The translations under genes were made by a program, and so were the position numbers. DNA of 64,000 nt from an uncultured Roseobacter sp. GTDB taxonomy: Bacteria > Pseudomonadota > Alphaproteobacteria > Rhodobacterales > Rhodobacteraceae. The notes beneath the pieces were generated by a model. The model saw nothing but the letters and a program-made list of their open reading frames with translations. It searched no databases and was not told where the DNA came from. The stretch is from the NCBI RefSeq assembly GCF_947495025.1, contig NZ_CANLXG010000004.1:160881-224880 (forward strand), given 5' to 3'. Shown here in pieces: positions 24,933-33,647 of this stretch (positions are counted from its first letter, which is position 1; each line of letters starts with the position of its first letter).

Positions 24933-25927
24933 TATTGCAGGCCGCCCGCGTCATGGCTTTTGAAATTGAGGAAAGCCACAGCTATCCGGCTGGTGAGTCG
25001 CAGCTGCGTATCCTGTCGACAGCTGATCAGAGTGTTTTCGATCCGATCATCCGTGCGTTCCAGACCGAACATCCGGCGATCTCGATAACATACGATGTCG
25101 CGGGCAGCACTGCCGTGATGAGTGCCATTCTGGACGAGGGGGCTGCTTATGATCTGGTGATTTCCTCGGCAATGGATCTGCAGACAAAACTGGCAAATGA
25201 CGGACTGGCCCTGGCGTACCGTTCAGAGGCCACCGCCCGTCTGCCGGACTGGGCCAGCTGGCGCGATATGGTCTTTGGGTTCACACAGGAACCGGCGGTG
25301 ATCGTCGTGAATAACCGGCTCTTTGGTGATCTGCCTCTGCCGCAGAACCGTGCTGCGCTGATAGAACTGCTGCGGGACCACCCGGATATTTTCCGCAGGC
25401 GTATCGGCACCTATGATGTGCGCGTTTCCGGCCTGGGCTATCTGTTTGCCACGCAGGATTCCCGGAATACCGAAAGCTACTGGCGGCTGACCGAGGTGAT
25501 GGGGCGGCTTGATACCAGGCTGTACTGCTGCTCGGGCGAGATGATCAGTGATGTCGCCAGCGGCGAGCTTGCGCTGGCATACAACGTACTGGGCTCCTAC
25601 GCCCGTGCGCGGTTGCGCGATACGCCCGGTATCCGCGTTGTTGAGATGGAGGATTTCGTATCGGTCATGCTGCGCTCGGCGCTGATCCCGGCGGGCGCAG
25701 ATGCGGTCGAAGAGGCCGGCCAGATGATTGATTTTCTGGCAGCCATGGCAGAACGACCGGATCTGGCGGCACTGACCGGACTGCCACCGGTCAGCCTGGA
25801 CGCGTCCGGCACGGACGAACGGGTTCTGAGGCCGATCCGTCTGGGGCCGGGGCTGCTGGTTTTTCTGGACCGGATGCGGCGGGATACGTTTCTGCGCAGC
25901 TGGGTCAGTTCGGTCAAACAGCAATAG
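24902..25927 (+). CDS. Periplasmic substrate-binding protein linked to the two-component system
   Basis: Secreted protein of 341 aa with a signal peptide of about 19 residues. The body follows the type-II periplasmic binding fold of the ABC iron/spermidine group: 'LRILSTADQSVFDPIIRAFQTEHP', 'ITYDVAGSTAVMSAI', 'DLVISSAMDLQTKLAND' and 'PAVIVVNNRLF'. It is not of the TctC/Bug type. ATG at 24902 lies 31 bases inside tctE, with AAGGAG upstream. There are no ABC permease or ATPase genes nearby. I infer that it presents a ligand to the TctE-like sensor, giving a three-part signalling unit, rather than feeding a transporter. Confidence 0.82.
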   Translation: MRHACLALLLILQAARVMAFEIEESHSYPAGESQLRILSTADQSVFDPIIRAFQTEHPAISITYDVAGSTAVMSAILDEGAAYDLVISSAMDLQTKLANDGLALAYRSEATARLPDWASWRDMVFGFTQEPAVIVVNNRLFGDLPLPQNRAALIELLRDHPDIFRRRIGTYDVRVSGLGYLFATQDSRNTESYWRLTEVMGRLDTRLYCCSGEMISDVASGELALAYNVLGSYARARLRDTPGIRVVEMEDFVSVMLRSALIPAGADAVEEAGQMIDFLAAMAERPDLAALTGLPPVSLDASGTDERVLRPIRLGPGLLVFLDRMRRDTFLRSWVSSVKQQ

Positions 25928-25928
25928 A

Positions 25929-26552
25929 TCAGCTGCGCGGCGGTGTGGACCTGTACACCGGCAGACGCCATCCGAATGCAAGAGAGCCAGCGCGCAGCGC
26001 CCAGGTCACAGCTGCGCAGATGAGCAGCGGAATAATCGCATCGGGAAAGAAAGGACGCGCCACGGTACCTGCGGTCGCCCCTGCAAAGGCCGCTGTTACA
26101 TAAAGCTCGCCCTGACGCAGCACGACCGGCACGTCGTTCAGTACAACATCACGCAGCAGACCCCCCATGCACCCCGTGATCGTACCCATCAACACCACAA
26201 CCAGCGGCGGCTGACCGAGGGACAGCGCCACCCCCATGCCGGCGGGCACGGCTACGGCCAGCGCAAAGCTGTCCAGCCATATCAGTGTTCTGAGCCGGCT
26301 CTCAAACAGATGGGCCGTCAGATAGACAAGCACCGCTGCAGCACAGGCCACGGCGATGTATCCCGGCTGGGCAATCCAGAAAATCGGGTTTCGGTCGAGC
26401 AGCACGTCCCGCAGTGTGCCGCCGCCAACTGCTGTCAGGCAGGCAACAAAAGCAAACCCGACAACATCAAGCTGTTGCCGGCTTGCCACCAGCGCACCGG
26501 TCAGGGCAAAGACAAATACCGAAGCATAATCGAGCAGCGCCAGCAGGGTCAT
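25929..26552 (-). CDS. TRIC/UPF0126 family membrane protein
   Basis: Inner-membrane protein of 207 aa with about seven predicted helices and an internal repeat. The two glycine-rich kinks 'GGGTLRDVLL' and 'GGLLRDVVLNDVPVVLR' mark the two halves of the UPF0126 (YadS/YicG) family, which is structurally related to the eukaryotic TRIC cation channels; a role in glycine uptake has been proposed for YicG-type members. ATG at 26552 overlaps the rnhA stop (ATGA). The gene ends one base from the convergent binding-protein gene. It is last in an operon that begins at ispH. Confidence 0.88.
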   Translation of the reverse strand: MTLLALLDYASVFVFALTGALVASRQQLDVVGFAFVACLTAVGGGTLRDVLLDRNPIFWIAQPGYIAVACAAAVLVYLTAHLFESRLRTLIWLDSFALAVAVPAGMGVALSLGQPPLVVVLMGTITGCMGGLLRDVVLNDVPVVLRQGELYVTAAFAGATAGTVARPFFPDAIIPLLICAAVTWALRAGSLAFGWRLPVYRSTPPRS

Positions 26553-27001
26553 TTCTTGTAAGGAGCCATGCCGGCGCGCGCCAGTTCGTCCGCACGTTCG
26601 TTTTGTGCATGCCCCGCGTGGCCCTTGACCCATTTCCAGGTCACATTGTGCTGCTGGTTGGCCGCATCGAGACGCTGCCAGAGTTCAGCGTTGGCAACGG
26701 GTTTCTTTGCTGCGTTCTTCCAGCCGTTCTTTTTCCAGCCGTGTATCCAGCCGGTAATACCGTTTTTGACGTAATTGCTGTCTGTCACGATGGTGATGGT
26801 GCTCGTCCGGCTCAGGCTTTCGAGCGCGCTGATGGCCGCCATCAGCTCCATCCGGTTGTTCGTGGTCTGCGGCTCTCCGCCCTTGAGTTCACGCTCTTTG
26901 ACCACCTTGTCCCCGTCCATTGCGCGTAACAATGCACCCCAGCCGCCAGGACCCGGATTGCCCGAACAGGCACCGTCTGTGTATGCAAAAAGTTCAGGCA
27001 T
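26549..27001 (-). CDS. rnhA: Ribonuclease HI
   Basis: Enzyme of 150 aa that cuts the RNA strand of RNA-DNA hybrids. The catalytic acids are D9 ('AYTDGACSGNPG'), E52 ('NNRMELMAA'), D74 ('VTDSNYV') and D138 ('NERADELA'); the basic handle is 'WIHGWKKNGWKNAAKKPV'. The length matches E. coli RNase HI. The start overlaps the end of the methyltransferase gene by eight bases, and its stop overlaps the start of the TRIC-like gene, so it is translated from the middle of an operon. Confidence 0.97.
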   Translation of the reverse strand: MPELFAYTDGACSGNPGPGGWGALLRAMDGDKVVKERELKGGEPQTTNNRMELMAAISALESLSRTSTITIVTDSNYVKNGITGWIHGWKKNGWKNAAKKPVANAELWQRLDAANQQHNVTWKWVKGHAGHAQNERADELARAGMAPYKK

Positions 27002-27587
27002 GTGCAGCGAGGCTTATCCACGCGGCATCTGTGCCGTCAAGGCCCTTGCCAATGCCTTCTGCGCGCCTGGTTACTGTCATGCCGGCGGCTTCCAGCAGAC
27101 CTGTCAGTTCCGTGTCAGTGTAATAGGTGTAAAGCCGGCCGATACTGTCTCGTTTGCTGCCCGCGCCTGATTTCAGCGCGATGTGAAACCGGCCTCCCGG
27201 TTTCAGTGCCGTCGCGATGCGCGCCAGATGTCCGGGCATCTCATCGCGTGCTGCGTGCAACAGCGAAAAGTTGGCCCAGATACCATCAAAAGTGTCGGTT
27301 TCAGTGAGCGTATTGAACCCGGCCTGGCGGGCGATAACACCGCTTTGTTCTGCCGCCAGAGCGACCATTTCCGCCACCGGGTCCCAGGCATGTGCCTCTA
27401 GCCCCGCGCGCGCCATGACCGCAGCCGAAGCCCCCGGCCCGCACCCCAGATCCAGAACACGACCGCCCGAAGGTATGTCACGGATAAAGGCTGAGAGCAG
27501 CGGATCACTGTCATTGGCATTGTTGGTCATGCCCGCGTATTCAACTGCCTTTTCGGCATAGACACTCAGGGTCTGTTCATCACTCAC
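26994..27587 (-). CDS. Class I SAM-dependent methyltransferase
   Basis: Protein of 197 aa. Motif I, 'RVLDLGCGPGASAAVMAR', occurs near residue 43, followed by acidic motif II 'AHAWDPVAEMV', and 'FDGIWANFSLLHAARDEM' is motif IV. It resembles the UbiE/TehB-like small methyltransferases; the substrate is unknown. The long frame to 27938 covers other genes. I chose GTG at 27587, which forms a GTGA overlap with the stop of the DUF3429 gene. It may modify a small molecule; no tRNA- or rRNA-binding region is visible. Confidence 0.88.
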   Translation of the reverse strand: MSDEQTLSVYAEKAVEYAGMTNNANDSDPLLSAFIRDIPSGGRVLDLGCGPGASAAVMARAGLEAHAWDPVAEMVALAAEQSGVIARQAGFNTLTETDTFDGIWANFSLLHAARDEMPGHLARIATALKPGGRFHIALKSGAGSKRDSIGRLYTYYTDTELTGLLEAAGMTVTRRAEGIGKGLDGTDAAWISLAAHA

Positions 27588-28036
27588 AGGAATACTCCGA
27601 CAGCAAGACAGGCAAGAACAATTGTTGTCAGCAGGACCCGCAGGTTCATCCACCATGCCGGGGTCAATCTCCAGCGGGAAAAGGCAAAGTCGAGGATCAG
27701 CAAACCTGCAAAACCAAACATCAGGTTGAGGCCCGCAGTGACCGGCCCGCCACCGGTCATGAAAAATGCCCAGAGCGCAGGAATGACCGACAGCGCGTAT
27801 CCGATCGCCGCCTGTGTCCCGCTGGCCTTTGTCGCAAAGCCCCAGAGTACGCCGGACATAAAAGAAAGGATCACAGAGCCATAGAAAAGCTGAACGTAAG
27901 GGCCGATAAAGCGTGAGCCCAGGTTTGACAGACCCCATTGCGCCAGGGGATCGCTGAGGTACGTCAGCGCGCCCCAGACAAACGGGATAAGGCCGGCGAG
28001 GCCGAGCAGGAGAGGGGCTGTGGGGATGCGGTTCAT
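27584..28036 (-). CDS. DUF3429 membrane protein
   Basis: Hydrophobic protein of 150 aa with about five predicted helices. Family features are 'LGLAGLIPFVWGAL' at the N-terminus, 'YGSVILSFMSGVLWGFA' in the middle and 'LILDFAFSRW' near residue 120. The DUF3429 family is common in alphaproteobacteria and has no established role. ATG at 28036 was preferred to the longer frame to 28213, which would run into the upstream kinase gene. It shares four bases with the methyltransferase gene. Confidence 0.85.
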   Translation of the reverse strand: MNRIPTAPLLLGLAGLIPFVWGALTYLSDPLAQWGLSNLGSRFIGPYVQLFYGSVILSFMSGVLWGFATKASGTQAAIGYALSVIPALWAFFMTGGGPVTAGLNLMFGFAGLLILDFAFSRWRLTPAWWMNLRVLLTTIVLACLAVGVFL

Positions 28037-28059
28037 AATGGTTCTGTTGTGCCTGCGGT

Positions 28060-28644
28060 TCAGGTTTCTGTCAGGATCCGGGAGCCGCCTGCCGCCGTTC
28101 CGTTCGGGGTGGACGCCCGTTTGAGGATCTGTGACCGGATCAGCTCTGCGGCATCGGCGGGCGCGTGCGCGCCGGTATCGATGCTGATGACATCCGGACG
28201 GGGAACAGCGCAATAGTCATTGCGGTCCAGGTGGCTTTGCAGACCCTCATGCGATGTCAGCTTGCCGCGTGCCAGCCTGTCCGGGGCGCTTACCCTCTCA
28301 AACAGCAGTTCTGTCGCACAATGCAGATATACGGGCACAAGGCTGCCTTTTTCTTTGGCCAGAACCGATTCCCATTCGGTCAGGACCGGCAGATCCTCTG
28401 GGTGTACATAGCAGGCGGTCGTTACAATAAAGGCGTTTTCAGACCGGGCCGCCGCGCGCAGCAGGGATATCCGCAGCTCTCCGACAAGATTCCAGAAGCC
28501 GGGTGCGCCAAAGTCCAGAACGGTTTTTGCGAGATCAATACTGTCGTGGTTTTCAAGAACCCTGGCTGGCAGAAAGTCAGCCAGCCTGTGAGCGATTGTG
28601 CGTTTGCCGACTGCCGGATGACCGTGGATGAAAATCAGGTCCAT
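28060..28644 (-). CDS. P-loop kinase-like ATPase
   Basis: Protein of 194 aa with a Walker A motif right at its start ('IFIHGHPAVGKRTIAHRLAD', residues 4-23). This is the layout of the small-molecule kinase group (shikimate, gluconate and chloramphenicol kinases). A DxD-like 'ENHDSIDLAK' follows, with 'RVSAPDRLARGKLTS' as a possible lid. I cannot name the substrate. GKR replaces the usual GKS/T, which is unusual for a working P-loop but the following T can fill the role. ATG at 28644 lies seven bases after the ispH stop. Confidence 0.75.
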   Translation of the reverse strand: MDLIFIHGHPAVGKRTIAHRLADFLPARVLENHDSIDLAKTVLDFGAPGFWNLVGELRISLLRAAARSENAFIVTTACYVHPEDLPVLTEWESVLAKEKGSLVPVYLHCATELLFERVSAPDRLARGKLTSHEGLQSHLDRNDYCAVPRPDVISIDTGAHAPADAAELIRSQILKRASTPNGTAAGGSRILTET

Positions 28645-28651
28645 CGCCGTT

Positions 28652-29602
28652 TCACGCCGGTTCGCGCAGGACACGCGGGACTTTGAACTCCACGTTTTCC
28701 ACAGCGGTTTCAACAAGTTCGCGGGTTACATCATAGCGATCACAGAACGCATCGATCACTTCATTGATCAGAACCTCGGGTGCGGAGGCACCCGCAGTGA
28801 TCCCGACCGAGCGGATCCCTTCGAGGGCGCGCCAGTCGATATCCGTGGATCGCTGCACCAGCTGCGCATATTCGCACCCGGCACGCGCACCAACCTCGAC
28901 AAGGCGTCTGGAATTTGACGAGTTCGGGGCGCCCACAACCAGCATCGCGTCGCATTTCGGCGCCATCGCCTTGACCGCCTCCTGGCGGTTCGTCGTGGCA
29001 TAGCAGATATCTTCTTTGTGCGGGCCGACGATGGCCGGGAATCTTTCCTGGAGGGCCGCGACCACATCGGCGGTGTCATCTACGCTCAGTGTGGTCTGCG
29101 TGACATAGGCCAGCCGCTCGGGATCGCGCACGCTGAGACCCGCGACATCTCCGGGCGTTTCGACAAGAAGCACCTCACCCTCGGGAAGCTGCCCCATGGT
29201 GCCCACGGTTTCAGGGTGTCCGGCGTGGCCGATCATGACCATCTGCAGGCCGTTGTCCGCGTGGCGCTGTGCTTCGATATGTACCTTGCTTACGAGCGGG
29301 CAGGTGGCATCGACATAGACCATTTCGCGCGCCTGTGCGGCCCGGGGAACCGATTTCGGAACACCATGAGCTGAAAAGATCACCGGTCGGTCGTCGGGGC
29401 ATTCAGACAGCTCTTCAACGAAAATGGCGCCTTTCTCGCGCAGCCCGTCCACAACGAATTTGTTGTGCACGATCTCGTGCCGCACATAGACTGGCGCACC
29501 CCACTTTTCGAGCGCCATCTCGACAATCTTGATGGCACGGTCAACGCCCGCGCAGAACCCACGCGGGGCCGCAAGATAGAGGGTAAGGGGCGGTCTGGTC
29601 AT
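28652..29602 (-). CDS. ispH: 4-hydroxy-3-methylbut-2-enyl diphosphate reductase
   Basis: Last enzyme of the MEP isoprenoid pathway (316 aa). It reduces HMBPP to isopentenyl and dimethylallyl diphosphate with a [4Fe-4S] cluster. The three cluster cysteines are C17 ('GFCAGVDRAI'), C101 ('DATCPLVSKVH') and C200 ('DICYATTNRQ'). The catalytic Glu of 'VETPGD' and the 'SNSRRL' substrate loop are also present. It heads the six-gene operon reaching down to 25929. Nothing else in the operon belongs to isoprenoid synthesis, so the grouping probably reflects shared expression. Confidence 0.98.
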   Translation of the reverse strand: MTRPPLTLYLAAPRGFCAGVDRAIKIVEMALEKWGAPVYVRHEIVHNKFVVDGLREKGAIFVEELSECPDDRPVIFSAHGVPKSVPRAAQAREMVYVDATCPLVSKVHIEAQRHADNGLQMVMIGHAGHPETVGTMGQLPEGEVLLVETPGDVAGLSVRDPERLAYVTQTTLSVDDTADVVAALQERFPAIVGPHKEDICYATTNRQEAVKAMAPKCDAMLVVGAPNSSNSRRLVEVGARAGCEYAQLVQRSTDIDWRALEGIRSVGITAGASAPEVLINEVIDAFCDRYDVTRELVETAVENVEFKVPRVLREPA

Positions 29603-29679
29603 GACTGTCTCCGGTTGCCGTCCCCAGAGTTAAGCCTTTGACCGCGCAGCGTCCAGTGGTGCGTTGTTCTGTCGCCAGA

Positions 29680-30234
29680 TCAGCCGTTGCTGGCTTCGGC
29701 GAAATCCCGCGGCGGACGACCAATAACATCCTTGAGTTCGTCGAGTTCGATGAAGTTGTCCGCCTGGCGGCGCAGTTCATCGGAAATCATCGGTGGCTGG
29801 CTCCGGATGGTCGAGACAACAGAGACCCGCACGCCCGAGCGCTGAAGGCTTTCCACGAGCGGGCGGAAATCGCCGTCACCGGAGAACAGAACAATGTGAT
29901 CGACACGCGGCGCGAGTTCCATCGCGTCAACGGTCAGTTCGATGTCCATGTTGCCCTTGACCTTACGACGCCCCATGCTGTCGGTGTATTCGCGCGCGGG
30001 CTTGGTCACCATGGTGAAACCATTGTAGTTCAGCCAGTCGACAAGCGGGCGGATCGGCGAATACTCGTCATTCTCCAGAAGGGCCGTATAATAAAACGCG
30101 CGGAGCAGTTTGCCGCGGCGCATAAACTCCTGTCGAAGCAGTTTGTAATCAATGTCGAACCCGAGCGCTTTGGCTGCGGCGTAAAGGTTCGAGCCGTCTA
30201 TGAACAGAGCAAGACGCTCGTCCTTGTAAAACAT
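29680..30234 (-). CDS. NYN-domain (LabA/DUF88) protein
   Basis: Protein of 184 aa with a NYN/PIN-like nuclease fold. Conserved acids lie in 'LALFIDGSNLYAAAK' (residue 13), 'NMDIELTVDAMEL' and 'LFSGDGDFRPLVESL'. NYN proteins of this group are putative metal-dependent ribonucleases; LabA of cyanobacteria affects circadian gene expression. ATG at 30234 was chosen because it begins directly before the domain; the frame could reach 30348. It is divergent from folK, with about 100 bases between, and shares no operon with ispH, which starts 77 bases downstream. Confidence 0.9.
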   Translation of the reverse strand: MFYKDERLALFIDGSNLYAAAKALGFDIDYKLLRQEFMRRGKLLRAFYYTALLENDEYSPIRPLVDWLNYNGFTMVTKPAREYTDSMGRRKVKGNMDIELTVDAMELAPRVDHIVLFSGDGDFRPLVESLQRSGVRVSVVSTIRSQPPMISDELRRQADNFIELDELKDVIGRPPRDFAEASNG

Positions 30235-30331
30235 GGTCAGTCCTTCCGATGGTACCGGACGCTGGTACTCTGAACCTTTTGGCGTAATTATTGTGCGGTC
30301 CGTTTGAGGGGCAAAATAGGGGATTTTCCTG

Positions 30332-30943
30332 GTGTCGCAAGGGCGCAAAACCTTAAAAACAGGCGGAAAGCTGCCTCAATTCCGGTCAGTTGCCCTGGTC
30401 GCCGTAGGGTCAAACTATCCTTCGGTATCAGGTGACGCTGCGGAAACTATCCGAATGGGTATACGCGCTGTCCAAACGGACAGAACGGTGATTCGCGCCG
30501 TCAGCAGGTTCTACAGGACTCCCGCATTCCCGCCGGGAAACGGGCCTGATTTTGTGAACGCTGCCCTTGCAGTGGAGACAGACCTGGCACCTGCGGACTT
30601 CCTCGCATTGCTCCACAGAACCGAAGCCGGCCTCGGCCGCGTCCGCAGGGAACGGTGGGCGCCGAGAACGCTCGATCTTGACCTGATCGCCGTGGGCGAT
30701 GTCGTCCTGCCGGACGCTCAAACCCACAAAACGTGGCGGGAACTGGGCCTGGAGGCTCAGATGTCGACCGCGCCGGATACCCTGATCCTGCCGCACCCCC
30801 GGCTGCAGGAGCGTGCTTTTGTGCTCGTTCCGCTGGCGGATGTGGCTTCTGACTGGGTCCATCCGGTACTGGGACAGAGCGTGGCCGCAATGCTTGATGC
30901 GCTGCCGCAAAGCCAGCGCGATGAGGTCCGGATCCTGCAATAG
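30332..30943 (+). CDS. folK: 2-amino-4-hydroxy-6-hydroxymethyldihydropteridine pyrophosphokinase
   Basis: Folate-pathway kinase of 203 aa that transfers pyrophosphate from ATP to the hydroxymethyl pterin. Diagnostic motifs are 'ALVAVGSN' (residue 21), 'SRFYRTPAFPPGNGPDFVNAAL' and 'RRERWAPRTLDLDLIAVGD' with the metal-binding DLDLI pair. The frame starts at GTG 30332, which has no clear ribosome site, so the true start may be slightly downstream. The product is longer than the 160-residue E. coli enzyme, in part through the N-terminal 18 residues and an insertion around residue 135. rpoZ follows after a gap of 71 bases. Confidence 0.95.
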   Translation: MSQGRKTLKTGGKLPQFRSVALVAVGSNYPSVSGDAAETIRMGIRAVQTDRTVIRAVSRFYRTPAFPPGNGPDFVNAALAVETDLAPADFLALLHRTEAGLGRVRRERWAPRTLDLDLIAVGDVVLPDAQTHKTWRELGLEAQMSTAPDTLILPHPRLQERAFVLVPLADVASDWVHPVLGQSVAAMLDALPQSQRDEVRILQ

Positions 30944-31014
30944 GTGCTTGTAAACCTGTGTGATCCACCCTAAATAGCGCACTTCTGATACCCTTTTTCC
31001 GCACGGAGAATCTC

Positions 31015-31368
31015 ATGGCCCGCGTCACCGTTGAAGATTGCGTCGATAAAGTCCCGAACCGTTTTGAACTGGTTATGCTGGCCGCTCACCGCGCGCGTGA
31101 GATTTCCTCGGGTGCGGCCATTACGGTAAACCGCGACAACGACAAGAACCCTGTTGTCTCGCTGCGTGAGATCGCCGACGAGACCCAGAGCGCTGAAGAG
31201 CTGCGCGAACGTCTGATCGAGAGCAATCAGAACCAGATCGAGGTTGATGAGCCGGAAGAAGATGCAATGGCGCTTCTGATGGGGGCCGAGCAGGACAAAC
31301 CGGAAGAAGACAGCATGTCCGAAGAGATGCTGCTCCGCCAGCTGATGGCGGCACAGGGGCAGGGCTGA
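31015..31368 (+). CDS. rpoZ: RNA polymerase omega subunit
   Basis: Small RNA polymerase subunit (117 aa) that helps beta-prime fold and takes part in ppGpp binding. Conserved start 'ARVTVEDCVDKVPNRFELVMLAAHRAREI' and the 'DKNPVVSLREIADE' segment are typical. The acidic tail (EEDAMAL..., EEDSMSEEML) is usual in Rhodobacterales. The ppGpp synthetase gene lies 33 bases downstream, the conserved rpoZ-spoT order. Confidence 0.98.
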   Translation: MARVTVEDCVDKVPNRFELVMLAAHRAREISSGAAITVNRDNDKNPVVSLREIADETQSAEELRERLIESNQNQIEVDEPEEDAMALLMGAEQDKPEEDSMSEEMLLRQLMAAQGQG

Positions 31369-31401
31369 CACAGTCCTCCGCCTGCCTGAGGAAAACATGG
31401 C

Positions 31402-33561
31402 ATGGCAATCACCGTCGAAGTCCCGGACATCACCGCTGACGATCTGATTGCGCTTGTTGCCAAATACAATCCCCGTACCAACGCTGACCTGATCCGCGCG
31501 GCCTATGAATATGGTCGCGACATGCATGACGGTCAGTACCGGCATTCCGGCGAGCCCTACTTCACACATCCGGTCGCTGTTGCAGCAATCCTGACAGAAC
31601 AGCAGCTTGACGATGCGACGATCATAACAGCGCTGCTGCACGATACGATCGAAGACACCAAAGCATCTTATTCCGAGGTCGAAACAAGGTTTGGCAAGGA
31701 AGTTGCTGAACTGGTCGACGGTGTCACCAAACTGACGAACCTTCAGCTTAATTCGACTGAAACCAAACAGGCCGAGAATTTCCGCAAACTGTTCATGGCA
31801 ATGTCCAAGGACCTGCGCGTCATTCTGGTGAAACTGGGTGACCGTCTGCACAATATGCGCACGATCAAAGCGATGCGCCCCGAAAAGCAGGCCCAGAAAG
31901 CCCGGGAAACCATGGACATCTTTGCGCCTCTGGCGGGGCGCATGGGGATGCAGTGGATGCGTGAGGAACTCGAGGACCTTGCGTTCCGGGTGCTCAATCC
32001 GGAAGGGCGTGCCAGCATCATCCGCCGTTTTATTAACCTGCAGCGCGAAACCGGCGATGTGATCCAGCGGATCACCGGCGACATGCGGCTGGAACTGGAC
32101 AAGGCGGGCGTTGAGGCCGAGGTGTTCGGCCGGGCGAAAAAGCCGTATTCCATCTGGCGCAAGATGCAGGAAAAGGAACAGACTTTTTCCCGGCTGTCGG
32201 ACATCTACGGATTTCGTATCATCACCGCGAGTGAGGAAGACTGTTACCGGACACTTGGTGCTATTCACCAGCGCTGGCGTGCGGTGCCCGGACGGTTCAA
32301 GGATTATATCAGCCAGCCCAAATCCAACGGGTACCGTTCCATTCACACCACCGTGTCCGGGCGCGACGGCAAGCGGGTTGAGGTGCAGATACGCACCGGC
32401 CAGATGCATGACGTGGCCGAAACCGGCGTGGCTGCGCACTGGTCCTATCGTGACGGCGTCCGCAGTCAGAACCCCTTTGCGGTAGATCCGGCAAAGTGGA
32501 TCACGACCCTGACCGAACAGTTTGATGCCGAAGAAGACCACCAGGATTTCCTGGAAGCGGTCAAGCTGGAAATGTATTCGGACCAGGTCTTCTGTTTCAC
32601 CCCCAAAGGAGAGGTCGTCAAGCTGCCCCGTGGTGCGACGCCGATTGATTTTGCCTTTGCGATCCACACCCGTATCGGCATGGCCTGCGTCGGTGCAAAG
32701 GTCGACCACATGCGGGTGCCGCTCTGGACGCGGCTCAAAAACGGTCAGTCGGTAGACATCATCACGGCAGAAGGTCAGAGCCCTCAGGCAACCTGGCTGG
32801 ATATTGCAACCACCGGCAAGGCCCGCGCTGCGATCCGAAAGTCGCTGCGCGAGGAAGACCGCGCACGGTTTGTAAAACTCGGACGCGAGCTGGCACGCTC
32901 TGCGTTTGAGCATGTAGGGCGCAAGGCGACAGACAAGGCACTCGCCACAGCGGCACGGAACATGCGCCTCAAAAACCGGGATGACCTGCTGGCGCGGCTG
33001 GGAAGCGCGGAAATCACCGGCCGCGAAGCGGTACAGGCGGTCTATCCGGACCTGACGCCCAAAAAAGGCGAAAAGGTTGACGCAAGCCGCGCTGTTATCG
33101 GCCTTTCACCCGACCAGTCTTTCGACCGTGCCTTCTGTTGTCAGCCGCTTCCGGGGGAACGTATTGTCGGGATCACGTTCAAGGGCCGCGGTGTTGTGGT
33201 GCATGCCATCGACTGCGAACGCCTTGGCGCTTACGAAGACCAGCCCGAGCGCTGGCTTGACCTGCGCTGGCACGAGGGCAGCCATCCGGCGGTGTATGGT
33301 GCCACGCTTGAGGTTACGCTGAACAACGACACCGGTACTCTGGGGCGTATCTGTACGCTGATCGGAGAGACCCGTGCCAATATTTCTGATCTGCAGTTTG
33401 TCGACCGCAAACCTGACTTTTTCCGCCTGCTGATCTATGTGGAGCTTCGGGATGTGGCGCATCTGCACTCGCTGATGCTGACGCTGGAGGCCGAAAGTGA
33501 TGTCGCCGCTGTGTCGCGGACGCGCAATATGTCGCAGACCCAAACAGAATCACCCGCCTGA
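31402..33561 (+). CDS. rsh: Bifunctional (p)ppGpp synthetase/hydrolase
   Basis: RelA/SpoT homologue of 719 aa that makes and degrades (p)ppGpp, the stringent-response alarmone. The HD hydrolase domain (about residues 30-180) retains 'HPVAVAAIL' and 'ALLHDTIED'. The synthetase domain (about 220-350) has 'GFRII', 'RFKDYI' and 'EVQIRT'. RFKD, rather than EFDD, is the motif of bifunctional enzymes. A TGS domain ('VFCFTPKGEVVKLPRGATPIDFAF') and a C-terminal ACT domain complete it. As in other alphaproteobacteria it is probably the only long Rsh protein of the cell. Confidence 0.97.
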   Translation: MAITVEVPDITADDLIALVAKYNPRTNADLIRAAYEYGRDMHDGQYRHSGEPYFTHPVAVAAILTEQQLDDATIITALLHDTIEDTKASYSEVETRFGKEVAELVDGVTKLTNLQLNSTETKQAENFRKLFMAMSKDLRVILVKLGDRLHNMRTIKAMRPEKQAQKARETMDIFAPLAGRMGMQWMREELEDLAFRVLNPEGRASIIRRFINLQRETGDVIQRITGDMRLELDKAGVEAEVFGRAKKPYSIWRKMQEKEQTFSRLSDIYGFRIITASEEDCYRTLGAIHQRWRAVPGRFKDYISQPKSNGYRSIHTTVSGRDGKRVEVQIRTGQMHDVAETGVAAHWSYRDGVRSQNPFAVDPAKWITTLTEQFDAEEDHQDFLEAVKLEMYSDQVFCFTPKGEVVKLPRGATPIDFAFAIHTRIGMACVGAKVDHMRVPLWTRLKNGQSVDIITAEGQSPQATWLDIATTGKARAAIRKSLREEDRARFVKLGRELARSAFEHVGRKATDKALATAARNMRLKNRDDLLARLGSAEITGREAVQAVYPDLTPKKGEKVDASRAVIGLSPDQSFDRAFCCQPLPGERIVGITFKGRGVVVHAIDCERLGAYEDQPERWLDLRWHEGSHPAVYGATLEVTLNNDTGTLGRICTLIGETRANISDLQFVDRKPDFFRLLIYVELRDVAHLHSLMLTLEAESDVAAVSRTRNMSQTQTESPA

Positions 33562-33647
33562 TGTCGCATCGCGGTCATCTGGTAGTCATATTTACACGAT
33601 GATCTGTCATGGTCGCCGCGCAATCGCTGAAATGAGGAAGCTTCCGC

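Noticed and set aside
30970..32913. Long minus-strand frame of 647 aa over rpoZ and rsh
   Set aside because: Antisense shadow of the (p)ppGpp synthetase gene. No ribosome site, no domain, and the sense protein is complete.
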